Shown piece after piece: positions 36,109-44,889 of a stretch of 64,000 nt of DNA (the first letter of the stretch is position 1; every line of letters begins with the position of its first letter). Where the stretch lies: positions 14,154,001-14,218,000 of the forward strand of contig JAZBRS010000049.1 of the NCBI GenBank assembly GCA_037176725.1, written 5' to 3'. This stretch comes from Posidonia oceanica. Taxonomy: Eukaryota > Streptophyta > Magnoliopsida > Alismatales > Posidoniaceae. The position numbers were made by a program, and so were the translations under genes. The notes under the pieces are model-generated. The model was not told the origin of the DNA. It saw only the letters and a list, made by a program, of their open reading frames with translations, and did not search any database.

Positions 36109-36927
36109 ATGGCCAAGTACGTTAGTGAGCCTTCTTTTACTCCTGCCACGGAGGGTGTTTCCGTTCTGGCCCCTCCGGTTGCTCTTTCTGTCCCTCTTGT
36201 TCCCCCTCCGACGCCAGGGTTTCCTCCTCTGACGTCTCTAGGTTCTCAGTACACCCCGAGACAGTGGCAAGCCTCCCTTCCTCCGGATCCGGTCGCCGAG
36301 TCTATCTTGATGGCCGTTACTCGCGTTCCGGAGACGCCACTGCCCCCTCCGTCCCAGGGATACGTCGCTTTCGACATCCCTTCCACCGCTGCTGCGGCAC
36401 TTTCTGTAGAATCTTTCCCTCCCGGACAGTCTGTGTCCGTGCCCCTTGCTTCTCAATCCCCGCCGGCACTGCACTTCAGCATTCCCGCTGCCGAGACGCC
36501 CGAAGCACAGTACCAGCACCTGATGGAGCTTGCCCAGAGACTGCAGGGCATGGCTCTATCAGTTCGTCCTCCTTCTGTCCCTGTCGTCCCTGAGGTTCCT
36601 CCGAGGCCAGTTCCTGCATTTCTTGCATCAACCTCTGCACCTCCGCCTCGACCATCGTCGCAACTGCTCACAGTTCCGACGGTGGGGGCTCGTTTACCGC
36701 CTCCTCCTGCACAACACTTGGCACAGCATGCTCCACTTCCTTCTGGTGGTCAATCCTTTGGATCGGCTGGAGCCCAGTACCTCACTGGCTCGCTGTCTGG
36801 CACTCCGCCTGTACAGCAACTGGTGCTCCGTCATCCTCCCCCTATCCCAGCACAGCATGGCATTTATTCTTCTCCTCTCCATCAGGTCCAGCATCCTGCA
36901 TACACTCCTGCATACACTATCCCCTAG
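36109..36927 (+). CDS. gag: Gag N-terminal region, ended by an in-frame TAG
   Basis: About 270 codons, rich in Pro, Ser and Ala, with no recognised domain. The only helical-looking stretch is AQYQHLMELAQRLQGMAL, which is shared with element E (from 64000 to about 63900). ATG 36109 is the first in the frame, which is open from 35938. The frame ends at TAG 36925-36927 within CCCTAGCACGG. Element E has CAG at the same place and reads straight on into the capsid part. The next ATG, 36970, is in the same frame, so Gag was originally one protein from 36109. This is either a disabling CAG to TAG change or a leaky stop; I favour mutation. Confidence 0.8.
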   Translation: MAKYVSEPSFTPATEGVSVLAPPVALSVPLVPPPTPGFPPLTSLGSQYTPRQWQASLPPDPVAESILMAVTRVPETPLPPPSQGYVAFDIPSTAAAALSVESFPPGQSVSVPLASQSPPALHFSIPAAETPEAQYQHLMELAQRLQGMALSVRPPSVPVVPEVPPRPVPAFLASTSAPPPRPSSQLLTVPTVGARLPPPPAQHLAQHAPLPSGGQSFGSAGAQYLTGSLSGTPPVQQLVLRHPPPIPAQHGIYSSPLHQVQHPAYTPAYTIP

Positions 36928-36969
36928 CACGGATACGCCGGCCATCCCGTTGCACTACCAGGCGACGCT

Positions 36970-39900
36970 ATGGTAGATCCGGAGGAGCACTTAGGTGCGA
37001 CCCATTCGGCATATGTGCTCACTACCCCTGCTAATCCCTCTCCTACAGCAGCAATCCCAGACCCCATCAATAACCGGATGGACGTCTTGGAGAAGGCACT
37101 ACGACTAGTGCAGGGTACCGAGCACCAGACCTACCAATTCCGAGACCTCTGTTGCCTTCCAGAGGCGGTACTCCCTCCGAAGTTCAAAATCTCGGACTTC
37201 GAGAAGTATAATGGTAGGGGCTGCCCTGTAGCACACTTGAAGGCGTATTGCGGTGATCTCGCTCAGCTTCAGGCTGACGAGAGGTTGCTGATCCGCTTGT
37301 TCCAGAAGAGTTTGACCGGGCCGGCACTCAAGTGGTTCACATCACTCGATATGTCAGCCATCAAGACTTGGAACGACCTCAGTCAGGCGTTCCTGGAGCA
37401 ATACTCCTTCAACCTCGATCTTGTCCCAAAGAGGGCGGACTTGATCGCCATCAAGCAGAACTCTGGCGAGCCGTTCGGGGAGTACGTCGGCCGCTGGCGC
37501 GCCCTTGCCTCTCAGGTTCGAGATAGACCCTCTGACGAGGAATCTATCGAGATCGTCATCAAAGGGGCACAGCCGTCTCTCGGGGCTCTGCTTAGCATCC
37601 AACCAGTCACTACTTTCGCGGCACTCATCAGAGCTGGAGCGCGCGTGGAGAGTTCTTTGCGGAGTGGCAACTTCCCGGCTCTCTCTGCGTTCGCTAAGCA
37701 GGCAGTGATAAGCAGCAACAGTGCCAACAGCAGCACCTTCAACAACAACAGCGGTAGCAGCAACAATCGCCCGAAGAGGAAGGACTCGCCGAAACCCGCT
37801 GTTGCATTCGTCGATTCTCCTGCTGCGCCTGTTCGCTTGCCGTCTCGGCCTGCCCCAGCTCAGATGGTGTACGCTCCTGCACCTAGGAACCCGCACACAC
37901 CGCACATCACTACCACCGCTAGACCGGTCTATCCTGCCGCACCGGTTCAGCAAGGCTCGCACCCAAGGCAAAGAAGACCACCCACTGAGAGGAGGAATTT
38001 CACCCCACTGGTGGAACCACTCATGGACATCTTGCCGAAGGTGGCATCGCTCCTGAAGTTCCCGGAGATCCGTCCGCCACCAAGCCCTCTGCCGCATTGG
38101 TTTAGGCCGGACCTCTTCTGCAATTTCCATCGAAGCGTCGGGCATTCGACGGATAATTGCTTTTCCCTGCGGAACGCAATTCAGGACTTGATCGAATCGG
38201 GAACGATTGTGATCGACACGCACGAGGCGCCCAATCAAGCACGCACTCATGCATCTGCATCTTCAGCTGTTCCCCCGCATTCTGGCATCGTCCGCCAACC
38301 TTTACCGGAGCACTCTTATCCGGGAGGGGCGGGAACCTCAGACGTCCACTCTGTCTTTCCCTCTGGGCCTGCTGCTTCTGTAGTAGACCCTTCTGATCTT
38401 ATCTCTGACGTCTCTGAGCCTTTCTCAGTCAGTCTCTATTTGGCGGCAGTTGCCGGCTCCGAGTCGGGAATCCATTTGATCCGACCGCGTGCCAGGCCGG
38501 AGCGCCCTCTCGCGCCCCCCACCGTGCTCCCTCAGGCTCAATCCCCTGTACACCTCTTAGCTAGAGCCCAGCCTAGCTCTCCCATCCACCTTTTAGGGCG
38601 ACCTCAGCCACACCTTCTAGGCAGACCTCAACCTGCCCCAGCCTTCCCACCCCAACAACCATATCCCCTAGATAGACCTCAACATCCTGTAGGTCCCCCT
38701 ATAACCCCTCCTGTGCTCGCAGCACATGCTCCAGTCGTCATTAATTTGACCCTAGATACCCATCACGTCCCTTACAGCTACGCCACAGAAATGTGCGCGG
38801 AAGTAACGCGATCAGGGAGGGTTTATAGGCCCCCAGCACCGGCAACTAGGCCAACTCCCCCTGGACCTGTTGTACCCCCACCCTCAGGCCAACCCTTAGC
38901 AGATCCGACCCCAGATCAGCCCGTAACTAGCCACACCCCTAGCCAGCCTGTAGTAACCCAGCTTCCAGCCACTACCCCTTTAGAACCGGCTAGAATCACC
39001 CCTCCAGCTCCTAGGAGAAGCCAACCTAAAGCAGACCTAACTTCCCAGCTTAAGAAGGTCAAAGCCGACAACTCCATCTGGGATTTGATCCACACTTCTG
39101 CCGAGCACCGCGAGGCTTTTCTTCGCGTGTTCCAGGCTGCTCGTGTGTCCCAGTCCATTGAGCCTTCTGCCTTGGAGAGCATGGTTGGGTTAATCGCGGA
39201 GCCCCAGGTCATCTCTTTCACAAGTGATGAGCTGCCTCCGGCAGGGATTAATCACAACCAGCCCCTGTTCGTCACGGTGCAGTTCAAAAACTTTCGCATT
39301 CCCCTAACACTGGTTGATAACGGGTCAGGCCTTAACGTCTGCCCCTTGCGTACAGCAACCAAGCTCGGATTCAAAGCCGAGGATATCACGCCAGCCGTGA
39401 AGGGAATGACTGCTTTTGACAACACTCACCATGACGCTCTAGGGATCCTGATTATCCCTCTGGCTATCGGTCCGGTCGTCTTCGACGTAGAATTCTATGT
39501 CGTCGACTTGAAGCCTAACTTCAATCTTCTGCTTGGGCGCCCTTGGCTTCACAAGCATCAAGTCCTTCCTTCGACCCTCCATCGAATGATAAAGTACCGT
39601 CGTGGCGATGATGTCATTGTCGTCATGGTGGAAAACTTTGAGAAGGAGCGGATTGAAGCAGTCTCTCCCATGTCTTCACAATCTATCCCGTTTGACCCCG
39701 AGACTTCTGAAGCCCTATATCGCGTTAACCGGTGCGAGCCAGTTAACTTCGTTCCTGATCTTGAACGTGTTAACTCCTTGACCGTTCACAGTAACCCCTT
39801 TCGAATGGTCGAGAATGTATGTCACAGGTGGGGTTACACAAAGGGTACGCCGCTCGGGCGTCACGGCCAAGGGATCGCAGAGCCGATCGTAGCAGTGGAG

Positions 39901-41277
39901 CGAAGGAAATCTGAAGGTCTCGGCTACGAACCAAAGCCCAACGAAGATCACTGCTTCCAGCTCAGAGATCGTGCGCCAGCCATTCCCAGAGGCCTCACTA
40001 ACTTTACCAATGCAGGAATTCTGGGATCAACTGACTACCAAGCCACAGCACCGGCAGAGGATTGGGTGTGTATTGAGGACTACTACTCGGATGAGGAGCA
40101 GTCTGATGCAACAGAGGCAGTCCCAATCAGCTCAGCAGAAACAGTGGTCAGAGTAGAGGCCCCACAGTCAGTTTATTCAGCTCCCCCTCTGGCAAAAACA
40201 GCAGGCAGCTCAGCAGGCCCTGTGGCAGATTCAAGTTCTCATCTTTCAGCAGCCACAACAACTTCTCAAGATCAGTCAGCAGCAATGCAGGAGTCAGAGA
40301 CACTCCCTTTGGCAGAACCAAGCATGCTACCAGCGGTCACAGCAACATCAGTGCCACTGCCCCCATCTCTGGAGGGGCAGTCCATCAACTCAGTCAGCAG
40401 CGTGGCCCAGCCCGCTCCCTCAACATCATCTTCAGGAATGCAGCTGGCGCAGTCCGCTCCGCATTTTCCTGACGACCTGCAGCAGCTCTCATGGCAAGAC
40501 CCTATGGCGTCAGAGGCTGCACTCTCTCAGTTACGGCCCAATACAAAAGGCCAACTGAGCACTACACTCTCCGGGCCCTTGAGCCCTCCAAAGAGCACCC
40601 CTGCTTATTCTCCAGCAGTGACCCTGGAAGCCTATTCATCAGTAGCACCGCTGACTTGTCCATTTGGGCCTTCTACATCTGAACTGCCGTCAGCGGACGC
40701 GCCCGTGAACCAGATCATGCAGACTCCAAGGGCAGCAATCCGTCTTGCAGCCGGGCCAGTGCCGCAGGCCCCCGGCGCCTACTACGTCGACTCCCCCTCA
40801 GACGAAGAAGAAGGAGTGGCGATAGAAGCCCAGGTCGATTCTTGGATGTCCGACTTAGAGTTGCTTTATCAAGAACAACTCCAGTCAATAACAGAAGACT
40901 TGGCAGAGCATCAAGCTGCAGAAAGGAAAGGAAAAGCCGTAGTCACGGATCCTCCTCTGCAAGAGGACCATGCTTCTATCATGGTCCTAGAAGACTCAGC
41001 AGCGCCGGACTCCCCTAGACCAGATGAGCTCATCACTCTTCAACCCGAAGGCGGGTCTAGGTGGTTTGTGCAACCCATGCCTCACCTGAGCAAGACATCG
41101 AGCGGCAGTGACCAGATCAGCCGCCAGTCCGGCGTATCCTCCATGAGCACACTAGAAGACCCAGAGGGGGGAGCATCAGCAGTAGATGCAGCAGCAGCAG
41201 AGCAGAATGCCTCAGCAGCCTCAGCAGCACAGTCAGCAGTAAAAGCAGTCAGCAGTATCAGCAGCAGAGTCAGTTGA
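36970..41277 (+). CDS. gag-pro: Gag capsid/nucleocapsid, aspartic protease, G-patch-like region
   Basis: A frame of 1435 codons, continuing that of 36109. Residues about 70-210 are a retrotransposon Gag capsid domain (PPKFKISDFEKYNGRG, LLIRLFQKSLTGPALKWF, QAFLEQYSFN). A zinc knuckle of unusual spacing, C384-X2-H387-X4-H392-X4-C397, follows. After about 300 residues of Pro-rich linker the protease has its active site at D783 (LVDNGSGLNVCPL), with DNG where most retroelements have DTG or DSG, and the LLGRPWL motif. From M946 there is a short Gly-rich G-patch-like stretch (WGYTKGTPLGRHGQGI ... GLGYEP). The last 300 residues are Ser/Gln/Ala-rich and look disordered. It ends at TGA 41275, whereas element E keeps one frame into pol. 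It would form the particle and process the polyprotein. Confidence 0.92.
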   Translation: MVDPEEHLGATHSAYVLTTPANPSPTAAIPDPINNRMDVLEKALRLVQGTEHQTYQFRDLCCLPEAVLPPKFKISDFEKYNGRGCPVAHLKAYCGDLAQLQADERLLIRLFQKSLTGPALKWFTSLDMSAIKTWNDLSQAFLEQYSFNLDLVPKRADLIAIKQNSGEPFGEYVGRWRALASQVRDRPSDEESIEIVIKGAQPSLGALLSIQPVTTFAALIRAGARVESSLRSGNFPALSAFAKQAVISSNSANSSTFNNNSGSSNNRPKRKDSPKPAVAFVDSPAAPVRLPSRPAPAQMVYAPAPRNPHTPHITTTARPVYPAAPVQQGSHPRQRRPPTERRNFTPLVEPLMDILPKVASLLKFPEIRPPPSPLPHWFRPDLFCNFHRSVGHSTDNCFSLRNAIQDLIESGTIVIDTHEAPNQARTHASASSAVPPHSGIVRQPLPEHSYPGGAGTSDVHSVFPSGPAASVVDPSDLISDVSEPFSVSLYLAAVAGSESGIHLIRPRARPERPLAPPTVLPQAQSPVHLLARAQPSSPIHLLGRPQPHLLGRPQPAPAFPPQQPYPLDRPQHPVGPPITPPVLAAHAPVVINLTLDTHHVPYSYATEMCAEVTRSGRVYRPPAPATRPTPPGPVVPPPSGQPLADPTPDQPVTSHTPSQPVVTQLPATTPLEPARITPPAPRRSQPKADLTSQLKKVKADNSIWDLIHTSAEHREAFLRVFQAARVSQSIEPSALESMVGLIAEPQVISFTSDELPPAGINHNQPLFVTVQFKNFRIPLTLVDNGSGLNVCPLRTATKLGFKAEDITPAVKGMTAFDNTHHDALGILIIPLAIGPVVFDVEFYVVDLKPNFNLLLGRPWLHKHQVLPSTLHRMIKYRRGDDVIVVMVENFEKERIEAVSPMSSQSIPFDPETSEALYRVNRCEPVNFVPDLERVNSLTVHSNPFRMVENVCHRWGYTKGTPLGRHGQGIAEPIVAVERRKSEGLGYEPKPNEDHCFQLRDRAPAIPRGLTNFTNAGILGSTDYQATAPAEDWVCIEDYYSDEEQSDATEAVPISSAETVVRVEAPQSVYSAPPLAKTAGSSAGPVADSSSHLSAATTTSQDQSAAMQESETLPLAEPSMLPAVTATSVPLPPSLEGQSINSVSSVAQPAPSTSSSGMQLAQSAPHFPDDLQQLSWQDPMASEAALSQLRPNTKGQLSTTLSGPLSPPKSTPAYSPAVTLEAYSSVAPLTCPFGPSTSELPSADAPVNQIMQTPRAAIRLAAGPVPQAPGAYYVDSPSDEEEGVAIEAQVDSWMSDLELLYQEQLQSITEDLAEHQAAERKGKAVVTDPPLQEDHASIMVLEDSAAPDSPRPDELITLQPEGGSRWFVQPMPHLSKTSSGSDQISRQSGVSSMSTLEDPEGGASAVDAAAAEQNASAASAAQSAVKAVSSISSRVS

Positions 41278-41386
41278 GCCCTCAGCAGAATCAGCAGAGC
41301 ACTCAGCAAAGCCAGTCAGGCCAGAGCAAACACCAGAAGGAGATGCTAGGACGGAGGTCGCGCACCGAGGCTACAAGAATACTCGA

Positions 41387-43663
41387 GTGAGCGTGACCAT
41401 CCTGAAGCGTCACCAGGGCCAAGCAGCGGAACACATGCACTCTTTCGACATCACAAGTCCTTCTTTCGAGAAAGAGATCCTCTCAAAACTTATTGCTTAT
41501 GGAGAAGAGGATGACACGGGCATAGACGAGACTGACGAACCTTTGCCCGAGTTCCGGCCCTATGACGACGACCCAGAAGGCCCCAACCTCCATGTTGAAG
41601 AAGAAACGGAGGTTGTTAACATTGGCACAGCTGAGGAAGTCAGAGAAGTTTGCATCAGTGCCCAGCTGTCCGCCCAGGCTCGAGCAGAATTCATGGCATT
41701 CCTGAGGGAATATGCGGATGTCTTCGCCTGGAGTTATGAAGATATGATCGGCCTTGATATAGAGATAGTGGTGCACAATCTACCCTTAAATCCGGATGCC
41801 AAGCCAATAAAGCAGAAACTAAGAAGATGGCGACCGCAATGGCTGCTCATGATCAAAGAAGAGATAATGAAGCAGCTTGGAGTCAACTTTCTGAAGGTCG
41901 TCCTTTATCCTGAATGGCTGGCAAATATTGTACCTGTGCCCAAGAAAGATGGCCGAATTCGGATCTGTATCGACTATAGGGACCTGAACAAGGCGAGTCC
42001 CAAGGACGACTTTCCACTGCCTCACATTGACGTCCTAGTCGACAATACAGCGGGCCACAAAATGCTCTCCTTCATGGACGGCTTCTCTGGATACAATCAG
42101 ATCAAGATGGCAGAAGAGGATATGGAAAAGACTTCATTCATCACCCCTTGGGGAGTCTTCTGCTACCAAGTCATGCCGTTCGGCCTGAAGAATGCTGGTG
42201 CAACCTATCAGAGGGCCATGACTGCGCTATTCCACGACCTCATGCACCAAGAAGTGGAGGTCTATGTAGACGATATGATTGCCAAAACCAAAGAGCCCGA
42301 GGATCATCTTGCCTGTCTCAGAAAGCTCTTTGACCGTCTACGGAAGTACAAGCTGCGCCTGAATCCCAAGAAGTGCGTATTCGGGGTGTCTTCTGGCAAA
42401 TTGCTCGGCTACATTGTTAGCCAAAGGGGGATTGAGGTGGACCCGTTGAAAGCACAAGCCATCGTGGACATGCCACCCCCTAGGACTGAAAAAGAAGTCA
42501 GAAGTCTGCTTGGGCGTTTACAATATATCAGTCGCTTCATTGCACAGCTTACGCCCATCTGCGAACCCATATTCAAGCTCTTGAGAAAGAATGCGCAGAT
42601 TCACTGGAGCGAGGAGTGTCAGGCTGCATTTGCCAAGATCAAGCAGCTGTTGATCAAGCCTCCTGTCCTGGTCCCGCCTACGCCAGGGAGACCCTTACTT
42701 CTCTACCTTTCTACCACGCAGCATTCCATGGGCGCCGTCTTGGGCCAACATGACGAATCTGGTAGGAAGGAGCGCGCCATCTACTACTTGAGCAAGAAGT
42801 TTAATGAATGTGAAGCCAGGTACACAACACTAGAGAAGACTTGCTTGTCACTTGTCTGGGCTGCACAGAAGCTGAGGCACTACTTGATGGCCTACCCAGT
42901 GCAACTCTTATGCCGGCATGATCCTATCAAGTTCCTCTTTCAGAAGCCGGCCATGGTGGGCAGATGTGCTAAGTGGCAGGTGTTATTGTCTCAGTACGAC
43001 ATCACCTTTGTCACACAGAAGTCCATGAAGGGTCAAGCAATGGCAGACCATCTTGCCGACCTCCCTCTGCCTGAATACCAACCCCTCCAGACGCAGTTCC
43101 CTGATGAAGACATTCTCTTTGCAATGGAGGACTCTGAGCAGAAAGATCCTAGAGAAGCAGAGGAATGGCAGCTCTACTTTGATGGTGCAGTCAACAAGAA
43201 GGGCCGAGGCGTAGGCGCAGTGCTGACCACGCCCCAAGGACAGATGACTCCTTTCGCAAGAAAGCTGACTTTCACCTGCACAAACAACGAAGCAGAATAC
43301 GAAGCGTGCATCCTGGGGTTGAAAGTCGCCCTTGAGCATGAGGCGCAGAAGCTGCATGTGCACGGCGATGCCATGCTGGTAATTTCTCAAGTGAACGGCG
43401 AATGGAAGACAAAAGATCCCAAGCTTGTGCCGTATCACGAACACCTGCTGAGGCTGATGGAAAAATTCAAGAGCATCCGCTTCACGTACCTGAACAGAGC
43501 AAAGAACGCGTATGCAGACGCACTAGCAACTCTGGCATCCTGGCTCACCATTTCAGAAGACAGCACTGTGGATGTATCAGTCACCCGCATTGAACAGCCT
43601 GCATACTGCATGAGCATAGAAGAAGCGGATCCCGCAGAGGGCAGCCCTGGTATCAAGACATAA
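41387..43663 (+). CDS. pol: Reverse transcriptase, RNase H and second RNase H
   Basis: A frame of 758 codons, open from 41243. RT runs from about residue 130 to 380: PVPKKDGRIRICIDYRDLNK, DGFSGYNQI, MPFGLKNAGATYQRAM and the catalytic YVDDM at 293-297. The first RNase H (about 400-560) keeps LEKTCLSLVWA and ADHLA but has LYLSTTQHSMGAVL where the first Asp is expected, so it looks impaired. A second RNase H at about 593-735 has all four acidic positions: YFDGAV, NNEAEYEA, VHGDAML, NAYADALA. That pair defines the Tat group. The GTG at 41387 is only the first possible start; the protein is more likely made as Gag-Pol by frameshifting or after splicing. It ends at TAA 43661, one base out of frame with integrase. 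Confidence 0.93.
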   Translation: MSVTILKRHQGQAAEHMHSFDITSPSFEKEILSKLIAYGEEDDTGIDETDEPLPEFRPYDDDPEGPNLHVEEETEVVNIGTAEEVREVCISAQLSAQARAEFMAFLREYADVFAWSYEDMIGLDIEIVVHNLPLNPDAKPIKQKLRRWRPQWLLMIKEEIMKQLGVNFLKVVLYPEWLANIVPVPKKDGRIRICIDYRDLNKASPKDDFPLPHIDVLVDNTAGHKMLSFMDGFSGYNQIKMAEEDMEKTSFITPWGVFCYQVMPFGLKNAGATYQRAMTALFHDLMHQEVEVYVDDMIAKTKEPEDHLACLRKLFDRLRKYKLRLNPKKCVFGVSSGKLLGYIVSQRGIEVDPLKAQAIVDMPPPRTEKEVRSLLGRLQYISRFIAQLTPICEPIFKLLRKNAQIHWSEECQAAFAKIKQLLIKPPVLVPPTPGRPLLLYLSTTQHSMGAVLGQHDESGRKERAIYYLSKKFNECEARYTTLEKTCLSLVWAAQKLRHYLMAYPVQLLCRHDPIKFLFQKPAMVGRCAKWQVLLSQYDITFVTQKSMKGQAMADHLADLPLPEYQPLQTQFPDEDILFAMEDSEQKDPREAEEWQLYFDGAVNKKGRGVGAVLTTPQGQMTPFARKLTFTCTNNEAEYEACILGLKVALEHEAQKLHVHGDAMLVISQVNGEWKTKDPKLVPYHEHLLRLMEKFKSIRFTYLNRAKNAYADALATLASWLTISEDSTVDVSVTRIEQPAYCMSIEEADPAEGSPGIKT

Positions 43664-43671
43664 AATCCTTC

Positions 43672-44889
43672 ATGGAGTCTGGTAGCTTTCCTCCTGATAC
43701 CACGGCAACAGACAAGAGGACTTTGGCACGTCTGGCGTCAAAATATGTGTTAGGGGCCGGGCAGCTGTACAGAAGGTCATACAATCAGATGCTACTGCGC
43801 TTCCTGAACAAATCAGAGGCTGACACGCTGATGCTCCAAGTGCATGCGGGGACTTGTGGCCCGCACATGAACGGCGTCCTCCTGGCCAAGAAGATCATGC
43901 TGCAAGGTTATTTTTGGCAGACCATGGAAGCCGACTGCTGCTGGTTCGTGCGTAGATGCCACAACTGTCAAATTCATGGTAACTTCATCAAGGCCCCACC
44001 ACATCAGCTGCACAACATGTCTTCGCCATGGCCTTTCTCCACCTGGGGGATCGATGTCATTGGCGCCATCCACCCTGCTGCTTCAAATGGTCATCGTTAC
44101 ATTCTGGTAGCGATCGATTACTTTACCAAGTGGGTGGAAGCAGCCTCTTACAGAACAGTCACCGCTACGGCAACAGAAAAATTCATCAGAAACAATATCG
44201 TTGCCCGGTATGGGGTCCCGTACTCTGTCATCTCTGATAACGGCTCAAACTTCATTGCCAGAAGGATCGAAGAATACCTGCATAGTCTCAAGATCAAGCA
44301 CCATCGATCCTCGCCTTATCGGCCTCAGATGAACGGAGCAGTGGAATCTGCAAACAAGAACATTGTCAAGATCCTGAAGAAAATGGCAAAAATCCACAAG
44401 GATTGGCACGACAAGCTCCCGTACGCGCTCTGGGCGTACGGGACATCAATCCGGACCTCTACAGGAGCCACCCCGTACTCTCTGGTGTACGGCATGGAAG
44501 CGGTGTTACCTGTTGAAGTGGAGATCCCCTCTCTGCGGATCCTGCGGGAAGCTGAGTTGGAAGAAGCAGAATGGGTCGAAGACCGCTGCGTCCAACTAAA
44601 CTTGATTGATGAGCGCAGATTGCAAGCCATGCACAATGCTCACTGCTATCAGAAGCGGATGGCCAGAGCATTCTTGAAGAAGGTCCAGCCCAGAAGCTTC
44701 CAGCCAGGGGACCTTGTCTTGCGCGCCATTCATTTGCCTGATGGTCGAGGGAAATTCCGACCCAATTGGCGTGGCCCCTTTGTGGTCAAGCAGATCTTTT
44801 CGGGAGGCGCTGTAACTCTTGAGGATATGGACCAGGTCGAGCAGTCTGAGCCCGTCAACCTCTGCTATCTGAAGAAATACTATCAGTAG
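43672..44889 (+). CDS. int: Integrase
   Basis: A frame of 405 codons whose ATG is internal to the ancestral polyprotein. Zinc-binding motif H58-X6-H65-X30-C96-X2-C99; catalytic triad D128 (WGIDVIG), D189 (ISDNGSNF) and E225 (NGAVESANK), with the usual 35 residues between the last two. The C-terminal part has RPNWRGPFVV, a GPY/F-type module, and ends YLKKYYQ. No chromodomain is seen. The frame is open upstream: PWYQDIKSF at 43641 onward continues the second RNase H linker once one missing base is allowed for, by comparison with element E. It would insert the cDNA and make the 5-bp target duplication seen at CACTG. Confidence 0.93.
   Translation: MESGSFPPDTTATDKRTLARLASKYVLGAGQLYRRSYNQMLLRFLNKSEADTLMLQVHAGTCGPHMNGVLLAKKIMLQGYFWQTMEADCCWFVRRCHNCQIHGNFIKAPPHQLHNMSSPWPFSTWGIDVIGAIHPAASNGHRYILVAIDYFTKWVEAASYRTVTATATEKFIRNNIVARYGVPYSVISDNGSNFIARRIEEYLHSLKIKHHRSSPYRPQMNGAVESANKNIVKILKKMAKIHKDWHDKLPYALWAYGTSIRTSTGATPYSLVYGMEAVLPVEVEIPSLRILREAELEEAEWVEDRCVQLNLIDERRLQAMHNAHCYQKRMARAFLKKVQPRSFQPGDLVLRAIHLPDGRGKFRPNWRGPFVVKQIFSGGAVTLEDMDQVEQSEPVNLCYLKKYYQ

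Noticed and set aside
37354..38250. 298-codon antisense frame under gag
   Set aside because: Shadow of the gag frame in high-GC codon usage.
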